From Calditrichota bacterium (lineage in GTDB: Bacteria; Zhuqueibacterota; JdFR-76; BMS3Abin05), in the NCBI GenBank assembly GCA_013151735.1, contig JAADHR010000080.1, forward strand, positions 1 through 33,909: a stretch of DNA of 33,909 nucleotides. The letters run 5' to 3'. Within the stretch, counting starts at the first letter, position 1, and each line of letters opens with the position of its first letter. The position numbers were made by a program, and so were the translations under genes. A model generated the notes under the pieces. That model ran no database searches and had not been told where the DNA came from. It saw only the letters and a list, made by a program, of their open reading frames with translations. Positions 1-8,546 of this stretch are shown piece by piece.

Positions 1-208
1 CCTCTTGTTATTAATGGCACAGAAAAACACCCCTCAGCAGAATCGGGACAAATTCGGCAAAAATTCCGGCAGCGGTTTTGGTAATTCAAATTAGTTTAAT
101 TTGCCTTTACCGGAACGTCCCATCCGGCAAGAAAATCCGCTAAGAACCGCTTTGAAACGACGGACCTGATTGTTCCCGAATTGAGATAAAAAACACGTCT
201 GCGGCGTT
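1..208. other. Window edge, no gene recognised
   Basis: This short stretch lies downstream of lipA and reaches the edge of the window. I see no convincing coding region, terminator with a T-run, or RNA gene in it. It could hold the end of a transcript or part of a spacer to a gene outside the window. Confidence 0.5.
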
Positions 209-1057
209 TCAAACCATCTGTTCGTCCGCATGGTAAGAGCTTCTCACGAGCGGCCCCGATTCCACAAATCGGAATCCCATTTTCAGTCCCTCTTCCCTGT
301 ACATCTGAAATTCATCCGGGTGGACGAAGCGATCCACCGGCAAGTGTGCTTTTGTCGGCTGAAGGTACTGGCCGATGGTCAGAATGGCACAGTCAATTTT
401 GCGTAAATCACGCATCACGTCCAACACCTCTTCCGGCGTTTCACCCAGTCCCACCATGATCCCCGATTTTGTGACAAGCCCCTGGCGGCGGGACTCCTCC
501 AGAACCCGGAGAGACCGCTCGTATTTTGCCTGGGGGCGCACGTCTTTGTACAGGCGGGGAACCGTTTCCACATTGTGATTGAGAATAGTGGGACGCGCAT
601 CAATCACTAATTTTAATGAATCTGCGTCGCCCTGGAAATCCGGGATGAGCACCTCCACCCGGCAGCCCGGAGATTTCTTGCGAATCTGCCGGATGGTTTC
701 GGCGAAAATTCCGGCCCCGCCATCCTTTAATTCATCCCGATTTACGCTTGTGATTACCGCGTGCCGGAGCTTTAACTGCTTCACCGCCTCGGCCACACGG
801 AAGGGCTCCAGCTCGTCTAATTCCGTCGGACGTCCTGTTTTCACGGCGCAAAACCGGCAGCTGCGCGTACAAATATCCCCTAAAATCATAAAGGTTGCCG
901 TTCGCCGTCCCCAGCATTCGGCCATATTGGGACAACGCGCACTCTCGCAAACCGTGTGCAAATGGTGCGTATCAACAATGGCCTTCACCTCGTGGAAGGT
1001 CTCTCCATGCGGCAACCGAACCTTTAGCCAATCCGGCCGCCGGGCTGCATCTGGCAT
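209..1057 (-). CDS. lipA: Lipoyl synthase LipA
   Basis: Radical-SAM enzyme that inserts two sulfur atoms into the octanoyl chain attached to lipoyl domains. At 282 aa it has the usual LipA length. Both iron-sulfur motifs are visible: the auxiliary-cluster motif [12 protein letters not shown] (C-x4-C-x5-C, about residues 37-48) and the radical-SAM motif CTRSCRFC (C-x3-C-x2-C, about residues 63-70). The C-terminus carries the conserved RSSYHA, which supplies the serine ligand of the auxiliary cluster. It is the last gene of the lipB-E1-E2 group on this strand, 84 bp after E2, with a palindromic ACAGGAT repeat in the gap. LipB and the E2 substrate protein lie in the same locus, so this gene very probably serves the adjacent dehydrogenase complex. 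Confidence 0.97.
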   Translation of the reverse strand: MPDAARRPDWLKVRLPHGETFHEVKAIVDTHHLHTVCESARCPNMAECWGRRTATFMILGDICTRSCRFCAVKTGRPTELDELEPFRVAEAVKQLKLRHAVITSVNRDELKDGGAGIFAETIRQIRKKSPGCRVEVLIPDFQGDADSLKLVIDARPTILNHNVETVPRLYKDVRPQAKYERSLRVLEESRRQGLVTKSGIMVGLGETPEEVLDVMRDLRKIDCAILTIGQYLQPTKAHLPVDRFVHPDEFQMYREEGLKMGFRFVESGPLVRSSYHADEQMV

Positions 1058-1081
1058 TTTATCCTCACACCGTTATTTTTA

Positions 1082-1143
1082 GACAGGATTTACAGGATCT
1101 TTCGTGTTGAAAACGCTTTGAAAAAAATCCTGTCCATCCTGTC
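1082..1143. repeat. ACAGGAT-type inverted repeat between E2 and lipA
   Basis: The left arm GACAGGATTTACAGGAT (1082-1098) and right arm ATCCTGTCCATCCTGTC (1127-1143) are complementary at 15 of 17 positions, with a 28-nt loop. Each arm is itself a direct repeat of ACAGGAT. The right arm overlaps the E2 stop codon by two bases. There is no T-run, so it is not a standard terminator. I recall very similar ACAGGAT palindromes scattered in many bacterial genomes, which suggests a dispersed REP-like element. Confidence 0.7.
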
Positions 1144-2407
1144 ACTTATTTACAGAATAATTCTCCAGTAACTCCACAAAACGTTTCATGAACTGCCCGC
1201 CTGTGGCCCCGTCAATCAACCGATGGTCGTAGGTAAGAGACGGATACATTATCCACCGAATGGCGATGGCATCATTTACAACCACCGGCCGCTTTCGTGC
1301 GGCGCCGATTCCGAGAATGGCTGCATTGGGTTGATTAATAATCGGCGTCCCCAGAATCGTGCCAAATACGCCATAATTGGTAATCGAAAACGTACTGCCG
1401 GTCACCTCATCGGGGGACAACTGCTTCGTGCGCGCCCGGTTCGCCAAATCCGCCACCGCACGGGCAATGCCAAGAAAATTTTTCTCTTCCGCATGCCGAA
1501 TAACGGGCACAACCAACCCATTCTCCACAGCCACCGCTATCCCGATGTGAATGGATTTGTGGTACACAATGTTTTCACCGTCGATGGACGCGTTCACAAT
1601 CGGGAATTCTTTGAGCGCCTGAACAGCCGCTTCCACCACAAAGGCGGTGAGTGTGAGCGGAACCTGTTCTTTTTCTCTGAACTCCTCTTGTTCCTTTTCA
1701 ATGCGTTCCATAATTCCGGTAATGTCCGCCTCGTGTACGGATGTCACGTGGGGGGCCGTGAACAGGCTCTGGGTCATGTGCCGGGCTATGGCCTTTCGGA
1801 TATGATTCATGGGAACGATTTCATCTTCAGCGGAATGAAGAATCGGCTGATTCGCCACATCGGCTATTTTTTCGGAATAAGCCTGCGGCGCCTCTGCAAT
1901 ACCGAAGCCTTCCCGCCTGCGGGCAATGTAATCCAGAATGTCTTTTTTGGTCACCCGGTTTCCGGCACCGGAACCGGGAATCGCCTCCAGCATTTCGGCC
2001 GTAAGACCTTCCGAATTGGCAATGGCCCGAACCACCGGCGAATAAAACCGTTTTCCGGTTTTCCGCCCCGTTTCTTTTCTGACTGCTGATGGTTTTTTTT
2101 CGAATCTGATTTCGGCCCGTTCTGAGGAAACCGTTGTTTCCGGAACGGGCTGTTCCGGTTCTTCTGCCTCTTCCGATTCAATTCGCGCAATCACCGTTCC
2201 CACCGGAACCGTTTCTCCTTCCGGAACCAGAATTTCCACCAGTTTCCCCTGCGCTGGCGATGGAATCTCCGTGTCCACCTTATCGGTTGAAATTTCCAGT
2301 AAGATTTCATCCTTCTCAACCCAATCACCGGCTTTTTTCAACCAGGTAACAATGGTTCCTTCGGCCACGCTTTCCCCCATCTGGGGCATAACGACATCGA
2401 TTTTCAT
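1142..2407 (-). CDS. 2-oxoacid dehydrogenase E2 (dihydrolipoamide acyltransferase)
   Basis: Core acyltransferase of a pyruvate or branched-chain 2-oxoacid dehydrogenase complex. In order: one lipoyl domain (about residues 1-78) with the lipoylation lysine K43 in STDKVD; an acidic and proline-rich linker; a peripheral-subunit-binding domain (about 118-165, with SPVVRAIA and GNRVTKKDIL); and a catalytic domain ending in the active-site motif DHRLIDG (H395, D399). The length of 421 aa is normal for a one-lipoyl-domain E2. E1-alpha, E1-beta, LipB and LipA are encoded in the same direction nearby. The acyl specificity cannot be read from sequence alone; the E1 subunits look closest to the branched-chain or acetoin type, so a bkd-like role is as likely as pyruvate dehydrogenase. 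Confidence 0.93.
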   Translation of the reverse strand: MKIDVVMPQMGESVAEGTIVTWLKKAGDWVEKDEILLEISTDKVDTEIPSPAQGKLVEILVPEGETVPVGTVIARIESEEAEEPEQPVPETTVSSERAEIRFEKKPSAVRKETGRKTGKRFYSPVVRAIANSEGLTAEMLEAIPGSGAGNRVTKKDILDYIARRREGFGIAEAPQAYSEKIADVANQPILHSAEDEIVPMNHIRKAIARHMTQSLFTAPHVTSVHEADITGIMERIEKEQEEFREKEQVPLTLTAFVVEAAVQALKEFPIVNASIDGENIVYHKSIHIGIAVAVENGLVVPVIRHAEEKNFLGIARAVADLANRARTKQLSPDEVTGSTFSITNYGVFGTILGTPIINQPNAAILGIGAARKRPVVVNDAIAIRWIMYPSLTYDHRLIDGATGGQFMKRFVELLENYSVNK

Positions 2408-2507
2408 AAATTGCCCTTATTTCCGTTACCTGTTTTTTGGAGAATTACATCTCAATCCGGGAATTCTCTTGTGTTTTAGCGGCACTGACTCGCTTCATAT
2501 AAACCAT

Positions 2508-3458
2508 TCAATCCTGTTCACCCAAAAAGTGTTCGGCATCCAGAGCAGCCATACAGCCGGTTCCCGCCGCCGAAATCGCCTGGCGGTAGACAGAATCCTG
2601 TACATCGCCCGCAGCAAACACACCCGGCACAGAGGTTTTTGTGGATTTGCATTCGGTTCGGATATACCCCTTTTCGTCCATGTCCAGTTGCCCCCGGAAC
2701 ACCTGTGTATTGGGGGTGTGCCCGATGGCGATAAAAACACCATTCGTTGCATAATCAAAAACCTCACCCGTGACTCTATTCTTCAATCGAATTCCCGTTA
2801 CGCCGTCCTCTTTCGTGCCAAGAATATCCGTGACAACGGTGTTCCAGATAAACTGAATTTTGTCGTTTTTAAGTGCTTTTTCCTGCATGTAGCGGGAGGC
2901 CCGCAACTGATCGCGGCGGTGCACGACGGTTACCTTTGTGGCAAAACGGGTTAAATAAATGGCATCTTCCATCGCAGAGTCTCCGCCGCCGACAACAACA
3001 ACCTCCTGATTCTTAAAGAAAAACCCATCGCACGTGGCACAGGCGGACACGCCGAATCCCCGCAGTTCCTTTTCCGATTCCAACCCCAGCCAGTTGGCCG
3101 ATGCACCGGTTGCAATAATCAGGGCATCTGCCAAAACGGTTTCTTCACTCAGCTGAACCGTGAACGGGCGCTTGGAGAGATCCACGCTCTCCACATGATC
3201 CCGCAAGAATCCTGTACCAAAGTTTTCAGCCTGCTCCCGAATAGCCATCATGAGCTGCGGCCCCAGAATACCCTCGGGAAAACCCGGGAAATTCTCCACG
3301 GTTGAGGTAATCATCAGCTGCCCGCCGGGCTCCACCCCTTCCACTACCAGGGGGTCCAATTGGGCCCGAGAGGCGTAAATGGCCGCCGTTAATCCGGCCG
3401 GTCCGGAACCGAGAATCACCAATTTGTACCGCATGGTTTTCTTCATTCCATTTGTCAT
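2508..3458 (-). CDS. trxB: Thioredoxin-disulfide reductase
   Basis: NADPH-dependent flavoprotein that reduces thioredoxin. It has an N-terminal FAD-binding motif GSGPAG, the redox-active CATC pair in the middle of the protein, a second Rossmann motif GGGDSAMEDA for NADPH, and a C-terminal AAGDV FAD motif. I chose ATG at 3458, giving 316 aa. A GGAGG sequence lies about 11 nt upstream, whereas an upstream in-frame GTG overlaps that Shine-Dalgarno sequence. The gene starts 16 nt after the half-ferritin gene and is followed by E2 after about 100 bp, so it is part of the dehydrogenase locus. TrxB within such an operon is not the usual arrangement; it may help keep dithiols reduced, but that is inference. 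Confidence 0.93.
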   Translation of the reverse strand: MTNGMKKTMRYKLVILGSGPAGLTAAIYASRAQLDPLVVEGVEPGGQLMITSTVENFPGFPEGILGPQLMMAIREQAENFGTGFLRDHVESVDLSKRPFTVQLSEETVLADALIIATGASANWLGLESEKELRGFGVSACATCDGFFFKNQEVVVVGGGDSAMEDAIYLTRFATKVTVVHRRDQLRASRYMQEKALKNDKIQFIWNTVVTDILGTKEDGVTGIRLKNRVTGEVFDYATNGVFIAIGHTPNTQVFRGQLDMDEKGYIRTECKSTKTSVPGVFAAGDVQDSVYRQAISAAGTGCMAALDAEHFLGEQD

Positions 3459-3473
3459 GCTACGCCACACCTC

Positions 3474-3728
3474 CTACACTTCAAATTTTTCGCCGGTAAT
3501 CGCCTGATCAACATCCCGTTGCGCTATTAGATCTTCGAGCTGCTTTTCCAATTTTTCTTTGTGCAACAGTTCTTCCTTTGCCAGTTCTTGCAGAAGTTTT
3601 TTCTCCGCGGGGGTAACTGCCTTGGCCAGAGCCTCCATGTAAAAGTGGTAGGATTGCTCTTCCCGCTCGATGGCAACCCCTAAAATATCCTTTAGCGAAA
3701 GCCATTTTTGTTGATCTGTATTTGACAT
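3474..3728 (-). CDS. Small ferritin-like (rubrerythrin-type) half-domain protein
   Basis: A protein of 84 aa, predicted to be two long helices. The first helix carries EREEQSYHFY and the second carries AKEELLHKEK, matching the E-x6-Y and E-x2-H metal-binding pattern of rubrerythrin-like ferritin domains (COG1633 type). A complete ferritin-like bundle needs four helices, so this protein has only half of one and would have to dimerise to make a di-iron site, as encapsulated ferritins do. I chose ATG at 3728, which has AGGA about 8 nt upstream; the upstream ATG at 3737 has no proper ribosome-binding site. It begins 11 nt after the end of E1-beta. The iron-binding role is inferred from the motif. 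Confidence 0.8.
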   Translation of the reverse strand: MSNTDQQKWLSLKDILGVAIEREEQSYHFYMEALAKAVTPAEKKLLQELAKEELLHKEKLEKQLEDLIAQRDVDQAITGEKFEV

Positions 3729-3739
3729 TGTCACCATCC

Positions 3740-4714
3740 TCAGTAAGCCATCAGGTTACGCGCCGCTTCCGCAATCTTTTCCGGATTGGGCATGTAAAAT
3801 TCCTCCAGCGGGGGGCTGAAGGGCACGGGCGTATCCAGCGAAGCTATCCGCCGCACGGGTGCGTCCAGGAACTCAAACCCTTCATCCGCAATAACGGCTG
3901 CAATTTCCCCTCCAAATCCGCCGGTAAGGGGCGCCTCGTAAGCCACAAGCACCCGGCTCGTTTTTTTCACCGATTCGAGAATCCGGTCTTTGTCGAACGG
4001 AAGGAGGGAACGCAAGTCCACCACTTCCACTGAAATACCCTCCTTTTCCAGGATCTGCGCGGCTTCCAGGGAATAGTGAACCATGGCGCCATACGTAATG
4101 ATAGACATATCCTGTCCTTCCCGCTGAACTTTGGCCTTGCCAATGGGCACGATAAAATCCTCATTCGGAAGCGTTTCCTTAATGCGCCGGTACAAGTATT
4201 TATGTTCAAAGAAAATAACGGGATTGTTATCACGAATGGCTGCCTTGATGAGTCCCTTCGCATCGTAAGCCGTGGACGGCGCCACCACTTTTAATCCGGG
4301 CACCTGTGTGAACCACGCCTCCGGATTTTGGGAATGGTAGGGTCCGCCGTGCACATTTCCCCCGGACGGGCAGCGAATGGTCAGCGGAACAACGGCTCCG
4401 TAACGATAGTGAGCCTTGGCCACATTGTTCACAATTTGCGTGAAGGCATTGGTCGAAAAATCGGAGAATTGGATTTCGGCCACCGGGCGCATCCCCATGA
4501 CGGCCGCACCCATGGCGGCTCCAATGATTGCCGACTCTGAGAGCGGGGTATCGATGATTCGTTCTTCGCCAAATTCTTCCACAAGCCCCTTGGTTACTTT
4601 AAAAGCGCCCCCGTACACGCCGATATCCTCGCCAAGCAAGAACACCCGTTCATCGCGCAGCAGCTCTTCCCGCAATCCCTGTTTAATGGCTTCCAGATAG
4701 GTTGTTTCTGCCAT
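3740..4714 (-). CDS. 2-oxoacid dehydrogenase E1 component, beta subunit
   Basis: Beta subunit of the thiamine-diphosphate-dependent decarboxylase (E1) of a 2-oxoacid dehydrogenase complex. At 324 aa it is the normal length. Family hallmarks include LLGEDIGVYGGAFKVT near the N-terminus, DTPLSESAIIGAAMGAA, RCPSGGNVHGGPYHSQ and the transketolase C-terminal domain motif EVVDLRSLLPFDKD. FFEHKYLYRRIKE resembles branched-chain and acetoin-type E1-beta more than classical pyruvate-type. It follows E1-alpha after 29 bp, so the two are surely co-translated, and is followed 11 bp later by the half-ferritin gene. Confidence 0.93.
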   Translation of the reverse strand: MAETTYLEAIKQGLREELLRDERVFLLGEDIGVYGGAFKVTKGLVEEFGEERIIDTPLSESAIIGAAMGAAVMGMRPVAEIQFSDFSTNAFTQIVNNVAKAHYRYGAVVPLTIRCPSGGNVHGGPYHSQNPEAWFTQVPGLKVVAPSTAYDAKGLIKAAIRDNNPVIFFEHKYLYRRIKETLPNEDFIVPIGKAKVQREGQDMSIITYGAMVHYSLEAAQILEKEGISVEVVDLRSLLPFDKDRILESVKKTSRVLVAYEAPLTGGFGGEIAAVIADEGFEFLDAPVRRIASLDTPVPFSPPLEEFYMPNPEKIAEAARNLMAY

Positions 4715-4743
4715 TTATGTTGTCCTTTTTCAATTTGGTTTTT

Positions 4744-5769
4744 TTATTCCACCGGCGCGTAGACATCCTCAAGCGCCTGCTCTCCGCGCGGAAACGGGCT
4801 CTTTTCTGCAAAATCCACCCCATCATCCACCTCTTTTTTTACCCGGGCCTCTATTTCTTCCCGCTCATCGGATGTCCAGAGCGTGTTTTCAGTAAGAAAA
4901 CGTTCGTACTGCTGAATCGGATCCCGACCCTTCCACGTTTCCAACAATTCCGGCGGAACATACGCGTGGTCATCGTGCTCAGAATGTCCCCGCATCCGCA
5001 TGGTTTTAGCTTCAATCAGGGTGGGCCCCCGACCGGCACGCGCCCGCTCCACAGCCTCCCGGCAAACTTTAGCCACAGCCAGAACATCATTTCCATCGAC
5101 TATCACGCCGGGAATCCCGTAGCCGGCTGCCCGGTCTACCAGATTTTTGGCCGCTGTTTGTTTGGAAATAGGTGTGGAGTACGCAAACTGATTATTCTCA
5201 ATCACCAAAACCATCGGCAGTTTGAGGGCGCCCGCGAAATTCAATCCTTCGTGAAAATCGCCCACATTGCTTCCGCCATCCCCCACAAAGGTGAGGGCGA
5301 CGCGATTTTTCTTCTGCAATTTACTTGCCAGCGCCACACCGGCTGCCACCGGGATCATCGCTGCCAGATGGCTGATCATTCCCACTATCCCCCGGCTCAG
5401 GTCGCCGTGGTGCATATTACCATCGCGGCCGCGGGTGACTCCGGCCTCTTTACCCAGATATTGTGCCAGGATACGCTCAACGGTTTGGCCCTTCACCAGA
5501 TGTGCCCCCATATCCCGATGCATGGGCAAAAGAATATCCTCTTCACCCAGAACGAATGTGCTCCCAACCGAAATGGCTTCGTGTCCAATGCCGGAGTAAA
5601 CGCCGCCCAGAATTTTCCCCTGTCGGTATAAATTAATAACCCGCAATTCGATTTCACGGGATAATTTCATGAAATAATAGAGATTTAAAAAATCCTCATG
5701 AGAAAATTCCAAGGAAGGAATATCGTCTTTTCTAAATGTAATTGGGTTTTCTTTTTTTGATTTCGGCAT
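4744..5769 (-). CDS. 2-oxoacid dehydrogenase E1 component, alpha subunit
   Basis: Alpha subunit of the heterotetrameric E1 enzyme, which decarboxylates a 2-oxoacid on thiamine diphosphate and passes the acyl group to the lipoyl arm of E2. The thiamine-diphosphate and magnesium motif is present as GDGGSNVGDFHEGLN to ENNQFAYSTP, and the substrate-proximal GHEAISVG is also clear. The serine-bearing loop is seen as RMRGHSEHDD. At 341 aa it is standard. The start ATG at 5769 lies inside the 3' end of lipB, a 38-bp overlap, and has GAGG at a good distance; the overlap implies translational coupling. Substrate (pyruvate versus branched-chain 2-oxoacids) is unresolved. Confidence 0.93.
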   Translation of the reverse strand: MPKSKKENPITFRKDDIPSLEFSHEDFLNLYYFMKLSREIELRVINLYRQGKILGGVYSGIGHEAISVGSTFVLGEEDILLPMHRDMGAHLVKGQTVERILAQYLGKEAGVTRGRDGNMHHGDLSRGIVGMISHLAAMIPVAAGVALASKLQKKNRVALTFVGDGGSNVGDFHEGLNFAGALKLPMVLVIENNQFAYSTPISKQTAAKNLVDRAAGYGIPGVIVDGNDVLAVAKVCREAVERARAGRGPTLIEAKTMRMRGHSEHDDHAYVPPELLETWKGRDPIQQYERFLTENTLWTSDEREEIEARVKKEVDDGVDFAEKSPFPRGEQALEDVYAPVE

Positions 5770-6508
5770 AACCGTCCTCTTTTATCATTTCGTCTTTTTG
5801 AGAGCTCTGACGCTCGTCTTCCCCGCTCTTTACAATCCAGTCCGGGGCCTCCTGCAAAAATCCGTTGAAAACGTCGCGAAAGGCGTTTTTCACTTCTTCC
5901 CGAACCGCACCCAAATCCAGCGGGTGCCCGAGAATTTTCTCCATGGAGGTGACCTTTTTATCCCGAATGCCGCACGGCACAATCCAATCGAAAGAATCCA
6001 GATTGGTGTTCACATTCAAAGCAAAACCGTGGCTGGTAATCCAGCGCGATACCCGAACCCCAATGGCCGCGATTTTCTCGTTTTGAACCCAGACACCCGT
6101 GTACCCGGGCAGCCGGTCTGCCGCAATTCCAAAGGGCTTTAGAGAACGAATCAGGACGTCTTCCAGCGAACGCAGGTACACCAGCACATCCGGCCGGTGA
6201 TTCTGGAGATCGATAACGGGATACCCAACCAGTTGTCCCGGCCCATGAAAGGTTACGTCCCCGCCGCGGTCTACGGAAAAAAGGGCAATGCGGCGTCTTA
6301 CACGTTCCGCCGGATCGATGCGCAGATTTTCAGCATGGGCCGTTCTGCCGAGGGTGATCGTAGGCGGATGCTCAACCAAAAGCAGGGTGTCCGGAATCTC
6401 CCCTTGTAGTCGAAGCTGAACCAGCCTCTTTTGCAGTTTCCACGCCGTCCCGTAATCCAATTTTCCAAGATTTTTAAACCAAAGGAGACGGCTTTTTTTA
6501 GTGTCCAA
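5732..6508 (-). CDS. lipB: Lipoyl(octanoyl) transferase LipB
   Basis: Transfers octanoate from acyl carrier protein to the lipoyl-domain lysine, the first step of lipoate assembly. RGGDVTFHGPGQLVGYP is the family signature. The catalytic cysteine is in WIVPCGI (about residue 180) and the partner lysine in NEKIAAIGV. The start is TTG at 6508, chosen because GGAGGAG lies a few nt upstream. The C-terminus is extended by about 40 charged residues beyond the conserved domain, and the last 38 bp overlap the E1-alpha start. It is the first gene of the lipoate/dehydrogenase group, with a promoter-like sequence just upstream. Confidence 0.95.
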   Translation of the reverse strand: MDTKKSRLLWFKNLGKLDYGTAWKLQKRLVQLRLQGEIPDTLLLVEHPPTITLGRTAHAENLRIDPAERVRRRIALFSVDRGGDVTFHGPGQLVGYPVIDLQNHRPDVLVYLRSLEDVLIRSLKPFGIAADRLPGYTGVWVQNEKIAAIGVRVSRWITSHGFALNVNTNLDSFDWIVPCGIRDKKVTSMEKILGHPLDLGAVREEVKNAFRDVFNGFLQEAPDWIVKSGEDERQSSQKDEMIKEDGYAEIKKRKPNYI

Positions 6509-6545
6509 GTAACTCCTCCGAACGATCTGTCTTAAATGGGAATTT

Positions 6546-6574
6546 AATTTAAAAAGAAATGATCAGAAATTCAA
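6546..6574 (-). promoter_or_regulatory. Sigma70-like promoter upstream of lipB
   Basis: On the minus strand TTGAAT and TAAATT are separated by exactly 17 nt, ending about 38 nt before the lipB start. The same TAAATT -10 hexamer with a 17-nt spacer recurs upstream of rplM and the serine palmitoyltransferase-like gene. It probably drives the lipB-E1-E2-lipA transcript. Confidence 0.55.
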
Positions 6575-6670
6575 ATGAATTATTCAGGGACCATTAAAGG
6601 GCAAGCTATTTATCTGTTTTTACTGTATTTTAAATATTCCCGTACCATTTCAGCCGTGCAAAGGACGCGC

Positions 6671-6706
6671 AAAAAAAGCCACGCACAGAACCATGCGTGG
6701 CTTTTT
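6671..6706 (-). terminator. Intrinsic terminator after the peptide transporter
   Basis: A perfect 13-bp stem, AAAAAGCCACGCA (6673-6685) with TGCGTGGCTTTTT (6694-6706), encloses an 8-nt loop. On the minus strand it ends in seven Ts and lies about 60 bp after the transporter stop. It could also act on the plus strand, with five Ts. Confidence 0.9.
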
Positions 6707-6763
6707 GGGGAGAACACATTCGGGTTCATTTTAAAACCGAATCCAAAATTCAGATCACCCGTG

Positions 6764-8062
6764 TCAAGCGATGGCTTCCGCCTCCTCTGCTGGCAGCGCA
6801 TCAATCTCACTTCGGGTGGCATGTTTGAGCTTTTTCAGGAAAATCAGCACCAAGAAGGCCGAAAACAAACTCGCGGTAACCAGCACGGCAAAAAAGGTGC
6901 TGTGTTTCCAGGTGCCGTAAAAACTGCCGATGAAACCGGAAAGATAATTGCCGATAGCCGTGGCTGTAAACCAGCCGCCCATCATGGTTCCGCGCATGCG
7001 GGCCGGGGCAATCTTGGACACAAAGGAGAGCCCCATCGGGCTCAAAAAGAGCTCGGCAATCGTCATGACAAAATAGGTCGAAATCAACCAGGAGGGGGAC
7101 AGGGAATGATTGTCCAGATTTCCACCGTCCAGAGATGCAATAACCATGATTAGAAATGCGGTTCCCGCCAGCAGCATCCCGATTCCAATCTTTGCCGGCG
7201 TGGAGGGTTCCTTGCCCCGTTTGCGAAGCGCGGCAAACATGCCGACAATCAGAGGCGTCAAGATCAAAATAAACATCGGATTAAAAACCTGGTACAATTC
7301 CGGAGAGATAATCGGCTTGGTGGCGCGATCCGCAAAAAGCGTCAGGGCGAACCCGTTCTGGTGAAATGACATCCAGAAAAAAATCACTATGGCGAAAATC
7401 GTGAGAAGTGCCCAGATGCGTTCTTTCTCCTGTTTTTTTGAAATTGTAATTTCCTGCGCCTTGTTTTCCTGGGGCCGCCGGCCTTCAACCATGTAGTATT
7501 TTTTCCCGAATTCAAAGGTGAGCAGGCTCACAACCATTCCGGCAGCAGCCACGCCGAAAGCGGCATTAAAGCTGAAGGTATTCCGCATAAAACTGGCCGC
7601 AAAGGGTGCAAACAGGGCACCCACATTTATTCCCATATAAAAAATATTGTAGCTTTCATCCTTCAACGGACTGTCGGGCGGGTAGAGATTGCCCACCAGC
7701 ACCGAAATATTGGCTTTGAACAACCCATTACCCAGAACAATAACAACCAAACTCAAATAGAAGAAAAGCTCACTGGGGTGTGGAATCGCCAGCATGGCAT
7801 AGCCCACGGCAAGCGTGACCGCACCCAGCATGATGGTTCGGCGATACCCCAATATCCGGTCGGCTATCCAGCCGCCGATAAGGGGAGTAAAATAAACGAA
7901 TCCCAAAAACAGACCATAAATTTGGCCCATTTTGTGCTCATCCCAGCCAAAATCGTGTGTCATGTACAGAACCAAAACAGCCAGCATCGTGTAGAACCCA
8001 AACCGTTCCCACATTTCTGTCAAAAACAGGACCTTTAATCCCTTGGGGTGATTTTTTAACAT
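6764..8062 (-). CDS. POT/PTR2-family proton-dependent oligopeptide transporter
   Basis: Inner-membrane symporter of the major facilitator superfamily that takes up di- and tripeptides with protons. The N-terminal motif EMWERFGFYTM is the ExxERFxYY signature of the POT family. About twelve hydrophobic segments are visible, and GGWFTATAIGNYLSG in the C-terminal half is typical of the family. The length of 432 aa is slightly short but complete. A GAGG sequence lies close upstream of ATG 8062. The gene has its own terminator downstream and about 480 bp of non-coding sequence upstream, so it is probably monocistronic. Confidence 0.92.
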   Translation of the reverse strand: MLKNHPKGLKVLFLTEMWERFGFYTMLAVLVLYMTHDFGWDEHKMGQIYGLFLGFVYFTPLIGGWIADRILGYRRTIMLGAVTLAVGYAMLAIPHPSELFFYLSLVVIVLGNGLFKANISVLVGNLYPPDSPLKDESYNIFYMGINVGALFAPFAASFMRNTFSFNAAFGVAAAGMVVSLLTFEFGKKYYMVEGRRPQENKAQEITISKKQEKERIWALLTIFAIVIFFWMSFHQNGFALTLFADRATKPIISPELYQVFNPMFILILTPLIVGMFAALRKRGKEPSTPAKIGIGMLLAGTAFLIMVIASLDGGNLDNHSLSPSWLISTYFVMTIAELFLSPMGLSFVSKIAPARMRGTMMGGWFTATAIGNYLSGFIGSFYGTWKHSTFFAVLVTASLFSAFLVLIFLKKLKHATRSEIDALPAEEAEAIA

Positions 8063-8546
8063 CGAATTCCTCTGATTTTGTGAGTAATTAATTTTACCGA
8101 ATTCAAATTCGCGTTTTTCCCGAAAACAAATTTTTGGTATTTTTGTTTTTTTACGGAGAAGATAATCTCCCTGAAAATGAAGCCCGGTTTTTTGAACCCA
8201 CCCCCTGACTCCCCCTCCCTGATTTCAGGGAGGGGGCCGGAGGGAGGGTCAGAGATAGACAAATTCTGCTAAATGCTCACTAAAATGAGATGTTACACCG
8301 TGCCCATTTAGGAATAAAAAAGCAGCCTTTACCTTTCAGTGCCTTTACTAATATTTTCTGCAGTAAAATGAAAAAATACGAGTTTGGGCTTGTCATTTTT
8401 CAAAGATTTCTTTTAGTATGTTTCGTTAAAGCAGTTCCCACAAAAATTCCAGTACAACTAAATTTTTACAATCGATCCTTCTCCAAATGCAAAGGCGTTA
8501 CAGTACAGGCATTCCAATTTTTCTCCAAATATTCAATCGAAAAAAA
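8063..8546. other. Non-coding gap containing a G/C-rich palindrome
   Basis: This 484-bp spacer separates the transporter start from the lipid kinase end. It is mostly A/T-rich apart from the palindrome at 8205-8252. I see no credible gene: the longest plus-strand reading frame (8290-8550) has low-complexity composition and no ribosome-binding site. No clear promoter hexamers were found for the transporter. Confidence 0.5.
8205..8252. repeat. G/C-rich palindromic intergenic repeat
   Basis: A perfect 12-bp inverted repeat, CCCCCTCCCTGA (8211-8222) with TCAGGGAGGGGG (8225-8236), has only two unpaired central bases. An outer pair CTGAC (8205-8209) with GTCAG (8248-8252) frames it. The sequence sits in an otherwise A/T-rich spacer. 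It resembles dispersed CCCTCCCTGATTTCAGGGAGGG elements I recall from other genomes of this kind. Confidence 0.75.

Noticed and set aside
4702..5631. Open frame of 309 codons on the plus strand, opposite E1-alpha
   Set aside because: Antisense shadow of a gene with clear thiamine-diphosphate motifs; no family features.
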